A stretch of 7,207 nucleotides of DNA from Bacteroidota bacterium (GTDB lineage Bacteria; Bacteroidota; Kryptoniia; Kryptoniales; JAKASW01), in NCBI GenBank assembly GCA_021796055.1, contig JAJYOS010000326.1:1-7207 (forward strand), written 5' to 3'. Below, piece by piece: positions 1 through 7,108 of the stretch (positions are counted from its first letter, which is position 1; each line of letters begins with the position of its first letter). Both the position numbers and the translations under genes were made by a program. Under the pieces are notes generated by a model that saw only the letters and a list, made by a program, of their open reading frames with translations, searched no databases and had not been told where the DNA came from.

Positions 1-1625
1 TCGGCCTCCCTCCGGAGTCGGTCGTCATAAATGAAATTATGTATGCGCCGAAGCCGCCGGAGTATGAATGGATAGAGTTATACAACACCGGGAGTTCCAC
101 CGTGGATCTCTCGGATTTCAGAATCGTCACCCGTGGCGGATCTTCCGCAATCTCGGACGGGTCACTCCTGGGTCCGCACGATTTCGCCGTCCTCTGCAGA
201 GATTCATCGGTCTCTCTGGCCCACAAGCCTGTCAGGAATCTCATTATCCAGCCGATTCCGTCACTGAGCAACAACGGCGACGGCGCGGGATTGCGCGATA
301 ACCTCGGCAACCTGCTGGACACGATGAGTTACCGGCCCTCTTTCGGCGGCTCGGGTGGAAAGTCTCTGGAACGGGTGGATTACCTCGCTGTCGGCGATTC
401 AACAAATTGGCACGAAACCTACGACTCGACTGGAGCTACGCCCGGCGCCGAGAACAGCGTGGCGATCCTTTCGTACGACGTTGCAGTGAAAAGAATAGAA
501 TCGCCGTTGACCGATCCCGGCGTTTCTGAGGCCCGAACCGTCGCGGTGACCGTACACAATGCGGGCAGGAATCAGATTGATGGGGTGGCAGCGTCCGTGC
601 AAATTTCAAGTACGCTCGACGAGTCCGTCGCCTTCTCGGAAACCCGCGGCATCAGTCAGCCGTTGTCACCTGAAGACACCGCTCGAGTCGAGTTTGTTTT
701 CGTACCGGCTCGTCCAGGTACATATCTGGTTCTTGCAAGGGCATCGCAGCGGCTCGACAGCCGCTCAAGGAACGATACGCTCTCGGCACTCATTAACGTG
801 AGATATCAGCCGACGGCACTCGTGATCAACGAAATCATGTACAGTAGCGGGTCGATGGGTGAGTACTTTGAGATTTTCAACGCGTCGGAAAGCACCGTCG
901 ATCTTCGTGAGTGGACCTGGCATACGAACCAATCAAAACGTTTCCTGGTTTCTGCGGGTGCCAGGCCTATCACCCCGGGCGGATTTTACACAATCGGCAG
1001 CGACTCGTCAATTCTGGAATTCATAAGTGATACCGGATGCGTGACTATGTCAGGATCGCTTAAACTGCGTGACGAAGGCGACTGCGTCGTTATTTCGGAT
1101 CCGTCGGGAAATCAGGTCGACAGCGTCTACTATTTGCCATCATGGCACAACGCGGACATAGCAAAGACGTCAGGCAGATCACTGGAGAGAATCAATCCGC
1201 GACTTCCCTCCAACGACAGGACGAGCTGGTCGACTTCCGTTTCACAGACAGGCGGCACTCCCGGAAGCAGGAACAGCCTGTTTGTTTCCGGTGAAACTGC
1301 CGCCGGAGGAATTACCGTCGAGCCAAACCCGTTTTCACCTGACGGAGATGGACATGACGATTTCACATTCATTAATTATTCCTTTCAGACTTCATCAGTC
1401 AGGACGCGTGTACGAATATTCGACTCGGTCGGGAGGCTCATCGCGACGCCTTTCGACAACCTGGTTCTCCCTTCTAAGGGAAGGCTGGTTTGGGACGGAA
1501 GAGACGCTTCCGGGAAGATTGTCAGGTTTGGTTTGTATATTATGTTTGTGGAAGTAACAGGACCGGATGGAAATAATCTGATGACATACAAGAGGCCGAT
1601 CGTGATCGCGAAGCGGATGAGGTGA
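1..1625 (+). CDS. Secreted lamin-tail-domain protein with FlgD-like C-terminal Ig domain (5' partial)
   Basis: The frame is open from the window edge (first full codon at 3). The ATG at 39 is internal, because the conserved lamin-tail start VVINEIMY is encoded from 21 and spans it, so the true start lies upstream. Numbering from that ATG, the domains are: LTD 1 (to about 140, ending TPGAEN); an Ig/CARDB-like beta domain (about 145-255, SYDVAVKRIESP onward); LTD 2 (about 258-415, beginning LVINEIMY and ending TPGSRN); and a C-terminal FlgD-like or gliding-motility-type Ig domain (about 424-527) with NPFSPDGDG and WDGRDASG. No C-terminal membrane helix is seen. Proteins of this build are usually exported, often large and surface-attached or released. 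In Bacteroidota and relatives such C-terminal domains are linked to secretion or cell-surface anchoring. Binding partner and function are unknown. The domain assignment is firm; the role is not. Confidence 0.85.
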   Translation, partial: GLPPESVVINEIMYAPKPPEYEWIELYNTGSSTVDLSDFRIVTRGGSSAISDGSLLGPHDFAVLCRDSSVSLAHKPVRNLIIQPIPSLSNNGDGAGLRDNLGNLLDTMSYRPSFGGSGGKSLERVDYLAVGDSTNWHETYDSTGATPGAENSVAILSYDVAVKRIESPLTDPGVSEARTVAVTVHNAGRNQIDGVAASVQISSTLDESVAFSETRGISQPLSPEDTARVEFVFVPARPGTYLVLARASQRLDSRSRNDTLSALINVRYQPTALVINEIMYSSGSMGEYFEIFNASESTVDLREWTWHTNQSKRFLVSAGARPITPGGFYTIGSDSSILEFISDTGCVTMSGSLKLRDEGDCVVISDPSGNQVDSVYYLPSWHNADIAKTSGRSLERINPRLPSNDRTSWSTSVSQTGGTPGSRNSLFVSGETAAGGITVEPNPFSPDGDGHDDFTFINYSFQTSSVRTRVRIFDSVGRLIATPFDNLVLPSKGRLVWDGRDASGKIVRFGLYIMFVEVTGPDGNNLMTYKRPIVIAKRMR

Positions 1626-1686
1626 AGATGGCGAAAGCGAAGTCTCGACACTCTGTGGCTCATTCCGGAAGTCTCTCACCCGAACC

Positions 1687-1691
1687 GGAGG
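1687..1691 (+). promoter_or_regulatory. Shine-Dalgarno of the ORF6N gene
   Basis: A perfect GGAGG lies 7 nt before the ATG at 1699. It favours that start over the in-frame ATG at 1717, which lacks a comparable site. The flanking bases match those around the start of the esterase gene at 4858. Confidence 0.7.
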
Positions 1692-1698
1692 ATCTGTT

Positions 1699-2244
1699 AT
1701 GAAGGCTAGTGAGAGCATGATTTCTCGTGAGGTCATTGAGGACAGAATATTCGTGATCCGAGGACGGCGCGTTATGTTGGATTTTCATCTTGCAGAATTG
1801 TACGGTGTACCCACAAAGTCTCTGAACCTGGCCGTGAAACGGAATCGGAGCCGTTTCCCCGAAGACTTCATGTTCCGGCTGGATTCGTCAGAAAGCGGAG
1901 AAGTCGAGAAGGTTTTGAGGTTTCAAATTGAAACCTCAAACAACAGAAGCCGCGGCGGCAGGCGCTACCTCCCGTACGCATTCACCGAGCAGGGGGTCGC
2001 AATGCTGTCCGGCGTACTGCGAAGTGAAAGAGCTATTCAGGCAAATATCGCCATAATGCGGGCATTTGTAAAACTGAGGGAGATGATTTCGACCCACAAA
2101 GAACTCGCTGCCGAATTGAAGCAGCTTGAAATGAAGCTTGAAAAACACGACGAAGAGATACAGGCAATCTTCCAGGCGATCGCGGAACTGATGGCTCCCC
2201 CGCCGGAAAAGCCGAAACATCCAATCGGATTCTTCAGGGAGTAA
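1699..2244 (+). CDS. ORF6N (KilA-N-related) domain DNA-binding protein
   Basis: A 181-residue protein. Residues about 9-100 form a typical ORF6N domain: IEDRIFVIRGRRVMLDFHLAELYGV, then VKRNRSRFPEDFMFRL, then GGRRYLPYAFTEQGVAML with SERAIQ and the IMRAFVKLREM helix. A charged coiled-coil stretch follows (about 128-165, THKELAAELKQLEMKLEKHDEEIQ), ending in a short PPPEKPKHPIGF tail. Length and architecture match full-length bacterial members. ORF6N is known from phage antirepressor-like and DNA-binding proteins and is also common as a chromosomal gene in Bacteroidota; a regulatory DNA-binding role is inferred. The gene starts 73 nt after the LTD gene and ends 9 nt before the helicase start, so it is probably the first gene of an operon with it. 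The domain call is secure; the target is unknown. Confidence 0.9.
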   Translation: MKASESMISREVIEDRIFVIRGRRVMLDFHLAELYGVPTKSLNLAVKRNRSRFPEDFMFRLDSSESGEVEKVLRFQIETSNNRSRGGRRYLPYAFTEQGVAMLSGVLRSERAIQANIAIMRAFVKLREMISTHKELAAELKQLEMKLEKHDEEIQAIFQAIAELMAPPPEKPKHPIGFFRE

Positions 2245-2253
2245 AAGCCGACG

Positions 2254-4824
2254 ATGAATCTAACAGAAGAGCATTCCGCACTACAGGAAAGAATTTCTTT
2301 ATACATTACCGCACTTCAGAATGAGATCGAGGCATTGCGGAACTACTCCTCGCGCAATTATTCCCTGTCGACGGGAAAATTCTTGGGCAATGCAGAGACG
2401 GAGTTTCTCTATGAGTTCCGACTTGAAGATGAAACCAGAATCATCGAGGACACGCCTGTCGAGATTGAAGTCTCTGACGACACGACGCGCGGCACCGTCA
2501 TTGCCATCGAGGGGGATCGGATCGTGTTCCTGCTGCAGAATCATATCGGCGACTCTGTCGAACAGGCAATACTCCGGACGGCGCCTTTCTTCCTCCTCGA
2601 ACAGCTGATCGAACGGCTCGAAGGACTTGAGGACAAAGATGTCGGAATCGTAGAAACGCTTTTCGGCGATGACGGCGACCAGGAGGGCGAGGCGGATCTG
2701 TCGCTCGACCCGAAGCAGCTGAACGAGTTCCAGGTCAATGCGGCACGCTCCGTCTTAAGACGCCCCGTTTCTTTCGTATGGGGACCTCCCGGCACCGGCA
2801 AGACTCAGACTCTCGCGTTCGCGGCGGCGAACCTCGTCGCGTGCGGCGAGAAAGTGCTCATCATATCCAACACCAACATTGCGGTCGATATCGCGCTCGA
2901 AAAAACGCTCGAGTATCTGCAGGAACAGAACGAGTACTTCGAGGGAAAATTTGTCAGGTTCGGAATTCCCAGACTCCCCGAGCTTGCGGACTTCCCGTGG
3001 TCTCTGCCACAATATGTCGCACGTGACAAAAACCCGGGGCTGTACGCCACGATCGGAAAAATCGAAACCGACATCCAGGCAGTAATGACCAGGATGAGAA
3101 ACCCGCGTTCCCGGCGCGGAACAAACCAGGAGAAGCTCGGAAACCTTCGCGAGCAGCTATACTCGTTGCGTGAGGAGGCCTACGGCAAGGAGAGTAAGAT
3201 AGTCCAGCAGGCAAACCTGGTCGGCTGCACAGCTGCCAAGGCGGCAATCTCATCACAAGTGTTCTCTCGCAGATTCGACGCAGTTCTAATCGACGAGGCG
3301 AGTATGTTATACCTGCCGTACGTCGTCTATGCCGCCGCCCTTGCAAAAAACCGCGTGGCCATCTTCGGCGATTTCATGCAAATTCCGCCAATTACACAGT
3401 CTTCGACGCGGGTGCTGAACGTGCTCGCGAAAGATATCTTCCGTGAGACAAAGATGCACAAGTACATGTCGAAACCGCATCCGCGCATGAGCGTCCTTGA
3501 AATCCAGTACCGCATGCAGCTTCCGATTATGGAGCTGGTCAACGACAGAATTTATGCGGGAAGGCTGAAGGCAAGTCAGCAGATAAAAGCGTCAGAGCAA
3601 AAGCAAGAACCTGTCGTCTTTTATGATACGTCGGCCCTTCGGTCGCACACATTTCGTGAGGCAACTTCGAACAGCAGAGTCAACATACTTTCCGGGATCG
3701 CAGCAATCGATCTCGGAGTCGAGTCGCTCAAGCGCGGAGCGAAAACGGTGGGCTTAATCACTCCCTACAGAGCGCAGGCACGATTCCTCCGCAGCGTCCT
3801 GAACAGTATGAACCTCGACAGCGCCGTCATCTCCGCCGCAACTGTGCACACATTTCAGGGAAACGAGCGCGACGTAATCGTTTTCGATTTCGTGGACGAC
3901 AACCCCCTCCCGCTTGGGGTGCTCCTGTCGACTTACGACAGAGAACACGATGATATCTCGGAAGGAGAGCGTCTCCTGAACGTTGCAATGACACGGGCAA
4001 AGAAACGTCTTCTCTTCGTCGGCAATCACGAGTACCTCCTGTCGAAATCGAGCGAGGATTCCCTGCTCAGGTTCGTTCTGAGGTCGCTGCAGCGCGATAA
4101 ATCGATATCGACACTTCAGATGGATGACAAAAGCGGAAAGTACTATATCGGCAAGAACCTGACCGCGCTTTCAGTACATCACGGGTTCGTGGACAGCACG
4201 ATACCTCTTCTGAGGGACATACAGGGATCGTCCGAAGAGCTGAAACTCGTTCAGCCTGTGAAGGCAAAACTGCAATTTTTCAAATATGTCCTCAACAAGG
4301 AAGTGGAGACGTCAAAAGAATTCGCCTCGCTCGAAATGAGCGTCCTGCAGCAGAAGCTTAAGAACACGAATCTCATCACCTCAGACAAGTCGGATCTTTT
4401 CTTCTGGCTGATCGACGGGAAGATACTCCACGTATTCGATATCCTCGGGCGCGACAAGCTTTTCAGCCTGCGGTTAGCCGTACCTGAGATTGCGAAGGTG
4501 TTCAACTACGTACTCCCGAGAAGGAGTTCCAAGCTGACGGGCACCGGCAACAAGGCAGTCGACGCCCACTGCGCCGTCTGCGGCGGCAAGATGGAGCTGA
4601 AGGAAATGCGGGGGATGATCGTGGCGCAGTGCGCAGACAGCCAGTGCGTCACAGTGCCTGCGGACGGTAAGATTATCGAAGCGGTGCTCGAGGTGAACGG
4701 CGAGAGTTGCCCGGTCTGCGCGGGCAAGATTCGCGTAAAGAAAGGACGGCGGGGATTTTTCGCCGGTTGCGCGAACTACCCCGGCTGCGCATGGACGGCC
4801 GAGCTGGGAGAAATATTGAAATGA
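2254..4824 (+). CDS. UPF1/Dna2-like SF1 helicase with two C-terminal topoisomerase-type zinc ribbons
   Basis: An 856-residue protein with a full set of SF1 motifs: Walker A GPPGTGKT (177-184), Ia-like SNTNIAVD (205-212), Walker B DEAS (347-350), motif III GDFMQIPP (372-379), motif IV-like QYRM (418-421), LITPYRAQ (501-508), motif V VHTFQGNERD (531-540) and motif VI VAMTRAK (577-583). The N-terminal 1-150 is acidic and beta-rich, like the barrel preceding the ATPase core in UPF1/IGHMBP2-type enzymes. Region about 617-760 matches no family I recognise. Two C4 zinc ribbons follow, C773/C776/C793/C798 and C819/C822/C839/C845; the second (CPVC...GCANYPGC) is the topoisomerase I type and should bind nucleic acid. 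Predicted activity is ATP-dependent unwinding or translocation on DNA or RNA; polarity and substrate are not visible. No nuclease motif was found. The start has only a weak upstream AGGGAG (2236-2241, 12 nt away), consistent with translational coupling to the ORF6N gene. Confidence 0.9.
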   Translation: MNLTEEHSALQERISLYITALQNEIEALRNYSSRNYSLSTGKFLGNAETEFLYEFRLEDETRIIEDTPVEIEVSDDTTRGTVIAIEGDRIVFLLQNHIGDSVEQAILRTAPFFLLEQLIERLEGLEDKDVGIVETLFGDDGDQEGEADLSLDPKQLNEFQVNAARSVLRRPVSFVWGPPGTGKTQTLAFAAANLVACGEKVLIISNTNIAVDIALEKTLEYLQEQNEYFEGKFVRFGIPRLPELADFPWSLPQYVARDKNPGLYATIGKIETDIQAVMTRMRNPRSRRGTNQEKLGNLREQLYSLREEAYGKESKIVQQANLVGCTAAKAAISSQVFSRRFDAVLIDEASMLYLPYVVYAAALAKNRVAIFGDFMQIPPITQSSTRVLNVLAKDIFRETKMHKYMSKPHPRMSVLEIQYRMQLPIMELVNDRIYAGRLKASQQIKASEQKQEPVVFYDTSALRSHTFREATSNSRVNILSGIAAIDLGVESLKRGAKTVGLITPYRAQARFLRSVLNSMNLDSAVISAATVHTFQGNERDVIVFDFVDDNPLPLGVLLSTYDREHDDISEGERLLNVAMTRAKKRLLFVGNHEYLLSKSSEDSLLRFVLRSLQRDKSISTLQMDDKSGKYYIGKNLTALSVHHGFVDSTIPLLRDIQGSSEELKLVQPVKAKLQFFKYVLNKEVETSKEFASLEMSVLQQKLKNTNLITSDKSDLFFWLIDGKILHVFDILGRDKLFSLRLAVPEIAKVFNYVLPRRSSKLTGTGNKAVDAHCAVCGGKMELKEMRGMIVAQCADSQCVTVPADGKIIEAVLEVNGESCPVCAGKIRVKKGRRGFFAGCANYPGCAWTAELGEILK

Positions 4825-4845
4825 CGCAGTCATGAAACAAATTCC

Positions 4846-4850
4846 GGAGG
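4846..4850 (+). promoter_or_regulatory. Shine-Dalgarno supporting a GTG start at 4858
   Basis: GGAGG lies 7 nt before GTG at 4858. The overlapping ATG at 4856 is followed at once by TGA, so it cannot start a gene. This decides for the GTG as the start of the esterase gene and marks its real 5' end. Confidence 0.6.
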
Positions 4851-4857
4851 ATTCGAT

Positions 4858-5629
4858 GTGAAGGCTCAAATGTCGTTGATCCCCTTTGGAATATCAAGAT
4901 GGGGCGGCACAAGGAAACTGCCTTACGCGTTTCGAGTAACCGACATCTACGGTCACGTTCTTGTCGAGAGCACCGGCGCGCGTTTCCGTCGGCAATCGAT
5001 ACGACGCTACAGCCGTATACGGTCAGAGTTCCGGATAACTACATCTCCACCAGGAAATATCCGCTGCTCGTAATGCTCCACGGCAGCGGGTCCGACGATC
5101 GGGCATGCTCGGCGGAACGGAGCTGACGGAAGGCGACTTCGTCGAAATTGCTCCCTACGACCGGGGCACTTCAAACTGCTTCACAACCGATGGCGCCGAA
5201 ATCGATGTCAGGGAAGCCATCGATGATGCGATTCGGAATTATGCCGTCGATACGGCCAGAATTGTCATCGCCGGATTTTCTATGGGCGGGTACGGTGCAT
5301 ACAGAATTTTCTACGAGTATCCCCGGTTATTCAAAGGAGTCGCCGTCTTTTCGGGGAATCCAAGCCTCGCAACAAGGTGGATCGGGGAAGGATTTCCCGA
5401 CTTTCTCTACGAGAAATACTTGAAGCCATTCAACGGCGTCCCGGCATTCATTTGCCACAGCAAAAACGACCTGAATTGTCCGTACGAGCTTGCCAAGCGA
5501 CTCGTCGGAAAGCTGGAGGCAGCCGGGGCAAAAGCCGAATTCGTCACAAGCAAAGAAGGCGGTCACGGAATCATCGATGCGGCAAACATATCTAAGTACT
5601 GCGAGTGGCTCAGGGGTGTAATCAAATAG
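4858..5629 (+). pseudogene. Alpha/beta-hydrolase (esterase/prolyl-oligopeptidase-like) split by two frameshifts
   Basis: One hydrolase is readable only by joining three frames. The first runs from GTG 4858 (MKAQMSLIPFGISRW... to VLVESTGA, about 4979). The second covers about 4980-5102 (FPSAIDTTLQPYTVRVPDNY, then LLVMLHGSGSDDR with the HGSGS oxyanion loop). The third runs from about 5102 to the TAG at 5627-5629 (GMLGGTELTEG onward). Counting from the ATG at 5105, the third part has the nucleophile elbow GFSMG (Ser59, codon 5279-5281), a likely acid Asp122 (HSKNDLNCP) and His154 (GGHGI). The second break is explained by one missing G in the GGG run at 5101-5103. The first is explained by two extra bases in the GC repeat near 4975-4980 or by one missing base. 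Repaired, it encodes about 256 aa, a normal size for a cytoplasmic esterase; no signal peptide is seen. It is either a recent pseudogene or a gene broken by sequencing indels. The substrate is unknown. It starts 33 nt after the helicase gene, so co-transcription is possible. Confidence 0.75.
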
Positions 5630-5636
5630 AAGGCGG

Positions 5637-5652
5637 CGAGCCGGCAGGCTCG
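5637..5652 (+). terminator. Short GC-rich hairpin after the esterase gene
   Basis: CGAGCC pairs perfectly with GGCTCG across a GGCA loop, 7 nt after the esterase stop codon. No T-run follows on either strand, so it is not a canonical intrinsic terminator. It could stabilise the 3' end of the upstream transcript or be incidental. Confidence 0.25.
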
Positions 5653-5698
5653 AAGGAAATCCTGAGAACGGGGGATCTGCAAGGAACATTTTGCGCGT

Positions 5699-5720
5699 GA
5701 TAATCCGTTAACGAATTATC
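5699..5720 (+). promoter_or_regulatory. 22-nt near-perfect palindrome, candidate operator
   Basis: GATAAT at 5699-5704 and ATTATC at 5715-5720 flank the central palindrome CGTTAACG (5706-5713). Only the symmetric pair 5705/5714 (C and A) breaks the symmetry. It lies about 50 nt before the transporter start and contains the only -10-like hexamer I see in this spacer (GATAAT); no convincing -35 box was found. The dyad size suits a dimeric repressor of the TetR or MarR kind. No regulator gene is present next to it in the window, so the binder is unknown. Confidence 0.35.
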
Positions 5721-5769
5721 AGGATGATCAACATCGAGTACGACAATTCGGCTCTTGCGGGCACCACAT

Positions 5770-6999
5770 GTGAGTAACAAACCACACTCATGGCCCGCAC
5801 CATGGGCGTTCGGCATTCTTATTCTTCCGGTCGCTGTTTATGTCGGCTTCACCGCGACGCCACTTCCGTTTCTCCTGAGCAAAGCCGGCGTTTCGGTCTA
5901 TGAGATAGGAACTATCGGTTCACTTCTCCAGCTCCCGAACATTCTCGTTTTCCTCTGGGCACCTCTTGTCGACGTCAGGCTCCGCCGCAGGACGTGGCTG
6001 GTGATCTCCGCCGTTACAACCGCGGTACTCTTGTGGATAGCTCTGCCGTTGGTGGGTTCGGCAAGTCTGCATGTGCTAACGGCACTTCTGTTGATCGGCG
6101 GTATGACCATTTCGCTTGTACTGGCTTCATCCGGCGGACTCATGGTGACAACGCTATCTCCGGTTGAGCAATCAAAAGCCGCGGCCTGGAACCAGGCCGG
6201 TTACCTGGCCGGAGGTGCACTTGGTGGCGCACTTGTTTTATGGTTTGTGACCCGCCTCCCGGTCTTCTTCACAGGCATGATACTGGCGTTAGTACTTTGT
6301 CTTCCCGGACTGATCGCACTCACTCTTCCGGAGAAGGTACCGGCTGCATCGCACTGGTTTAAGGGACGGCTCTCTGCAATCAGCCGTGAGATCGGGGGGG
6401 TCTTCAAGGTCCCGGTGCGAAGATGGAGCACTCTTCTCCTCATGGCACCCGCAGGCACGGGCGCAGCTCAACTTCTGCTGCCTGCGATCGCATCACATTA
6501 TGGAGTCGGTGCATCGGGAGTCATCTGGATAAACGGACTCGGTGGTGGGATCGCGCTCGCGGTCGGCTCGCTCATCGGTGCGCTGGTCCCCGGTGACTGG
6601 GACAGGCGGATTGTTTATGCGGCAGCCGGGCTCGCAAACGGCATTGCGGGAATCGTACTCATGGCGGTGAGCGGATCGACGGGTTACCTCATCGGCACGA
6701 TTTTCTATCTCATCACTCAAGGACTTTGCTGGGCGAGATTCACGGCACTCATTGTTGAGATCGTCGGACCTGACGCGCAGGATGTAAGCACGCTTTACAG
6801 CGCGTTGTCAGCAGCCGGAAGCATTCCACTCGCATACATGACATGGCTCGACGGATTCGGATATTCACAGTTCGGTACTTCCGGACTTCTGCTCGCCGAC
6901 GCAGCAGGAAACTTCCTCGTGTTCGCTGTAGTCATGGCGATATTCATTGCTCAAGGGCTGAAGTTCCGGCACGCTCCTGAAGCGGCGGCGGATAAATAG
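5770..6999 (+). CDS. MFS transporter, AmpG/PAT-like, 12 TM
   Basis: About 409 residues, strongly hydrophobic, with roughly twelve membrane helices. Numbered from TTG 5755, they lie near 15-35, 48-70, 78-100, 105-127, 145-165, 168-190, 222-245, 258-278, 285-303, 308-332, 340-362 and 375-400. The loop after helix 2 carries APLVDVRLRRRTW (69-81), the MFS motif A position (D-x-R-x-x-R-R), and a basic cytoplasmic loop joins helices 6 and 7 (about 192-222). Length and layout fit inner-membrane MFS carriers related to AmpG/acetyl-CoA-type transporters. The opening WPAPWAFGILILP and the GLLLADAAGNF stretch near the end suit that branch, but the substrate cannot be read from sequence. I chose GTG 5770 (MSNKPHSWP...); TTG 5755 adds five residues and has no better ribosome site. 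The overlapping ATG at 5768 meets TGA at once. A palindrome at 5699-5720 probably belongs to its control region. Confidence 0.85.
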   Translation: MSNKPHSWPAPWAFGILILPVAVYVGFTATPLPFLLSKAGVSVYEIGTIGSLLQLPNILVFLWAPLVDVRLRRRTWLVISAVTTAVLLWIALPLVGSASLHVLTALLLIGGMTISLVLASSGGLMVTTLSPVEQSKAAAWNQAGYLAGGALGGALVLWFVTRLPVFFTGMILALVLCLPGLIALTLPEKVPAASHWFKGRLSAISREIGGVFKVPVRRWSTLLLMAPAGTGAAQLLLPAIASHYGVGASGVIWINGLGGGIALAVGSLIGALVPGDWDRRIVYAAAGLANGIAGIVLMAVSGSTGYLIGTIFYLITQGLCWARFTALIVEIVGPDAQDVSTLYSALSAAGSIPLAYMTWLDGFGYSQFGTSGLLLADAAGNFLVFAVVMAIFIAQGLKFRHAPEAAADK

Positions 7000-7018
7000 C
7001 GCCACGATCATTCACAGC

Positions 7019-7023
7019 GGAGG
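7019..7023 (+). promoter_or_regulatory. Shine-Dalgarno-like GGAGG before ATG 7031
   Basis: GGAGG stands 7 nt before an ATG that opens a frame running to the window end. The same spacing is seen at 1687 and 4846. Since the frame begins inside what looks like the C-terminal part of a transposase, the site may be accidental. Confidence 0.3.
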
Positions 7024-7030
7024 AAATCCG

Positions 7031-7108
7031 ATGAATCAGCTGGCCGAGGTGAGGAGCTACTTCAGAAACCAGAATGAGCACCACCGAAGGAGATCGTTCT
7101 ACCAAGAA
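7031..7108 (+). pseudogene. IS200-like / REP-associated tyrosine transposase, C-terminal remnant
   Basis: Residues NQLAEVRSYFRNQ followed by NEHHRRRSFYQE match the well-known end of REP-associated (Y1, IS200-like) transposases, where a helix of the form QL..VR.YI.NQ..HHR is followed by a F..E segment. The catalytic HUH and tyrosine parts are absent: upstream in this frame there is only the short spacer and then the transporter gene. The usual ending (a KHGI.YDERY-type tail) is replaced downstream by unrelated sequence. The frame stays open to the window end (59 codons from ATG 7031), but past about 7108 it is antisense to an acetyltransferase remnant. I read this as a fragment left by an old element. 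Confidence 0.55.

Noticed and set aside
39..41. ATG at 39 as the start of the LTD protein
   Set aside because: The conserved LTD opening is encoded from 21 in the same frame, so this Met is internal and the gene begins before the window.
1664..1689. TCCGG/CCGGA pairing that might hide the ORF6N ribosome site
   Set aside because: Only five base pairs with a 16-nt loop; too weak to claim regulation.
4832..4861. Nine-codon frame MKQIPEDSM ending at TGA 4859-4861, overlapping the esterase start
   Set aside because: Too short and without its own ribosome site; it simply covers the Shine-Dalgarno of the next gene.
4474..4869. Long minus-strand frame antisense to the zinc-ribbon part of the helicase
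   Set aside because: Its residues are a shadow of the strongly supported + strand gene, and it shows no recognisable domain or ribosome site.
5095..5110. Programmed -1 ribosomal frameshift in the esterase gene
   Set aside because: No X-XXY-YYZ slippery site is present, and a second, independent break is found upstream; indels explain both.
5724..5777. 17-codon frame MINIEYDNSALAGTTCE before the transporter
   Set aside because: The only ribosome signal is a few purines touching the ATG, and I recognise no homologue. It could be a leader peptide or a gene remnant, but nothing supports that.
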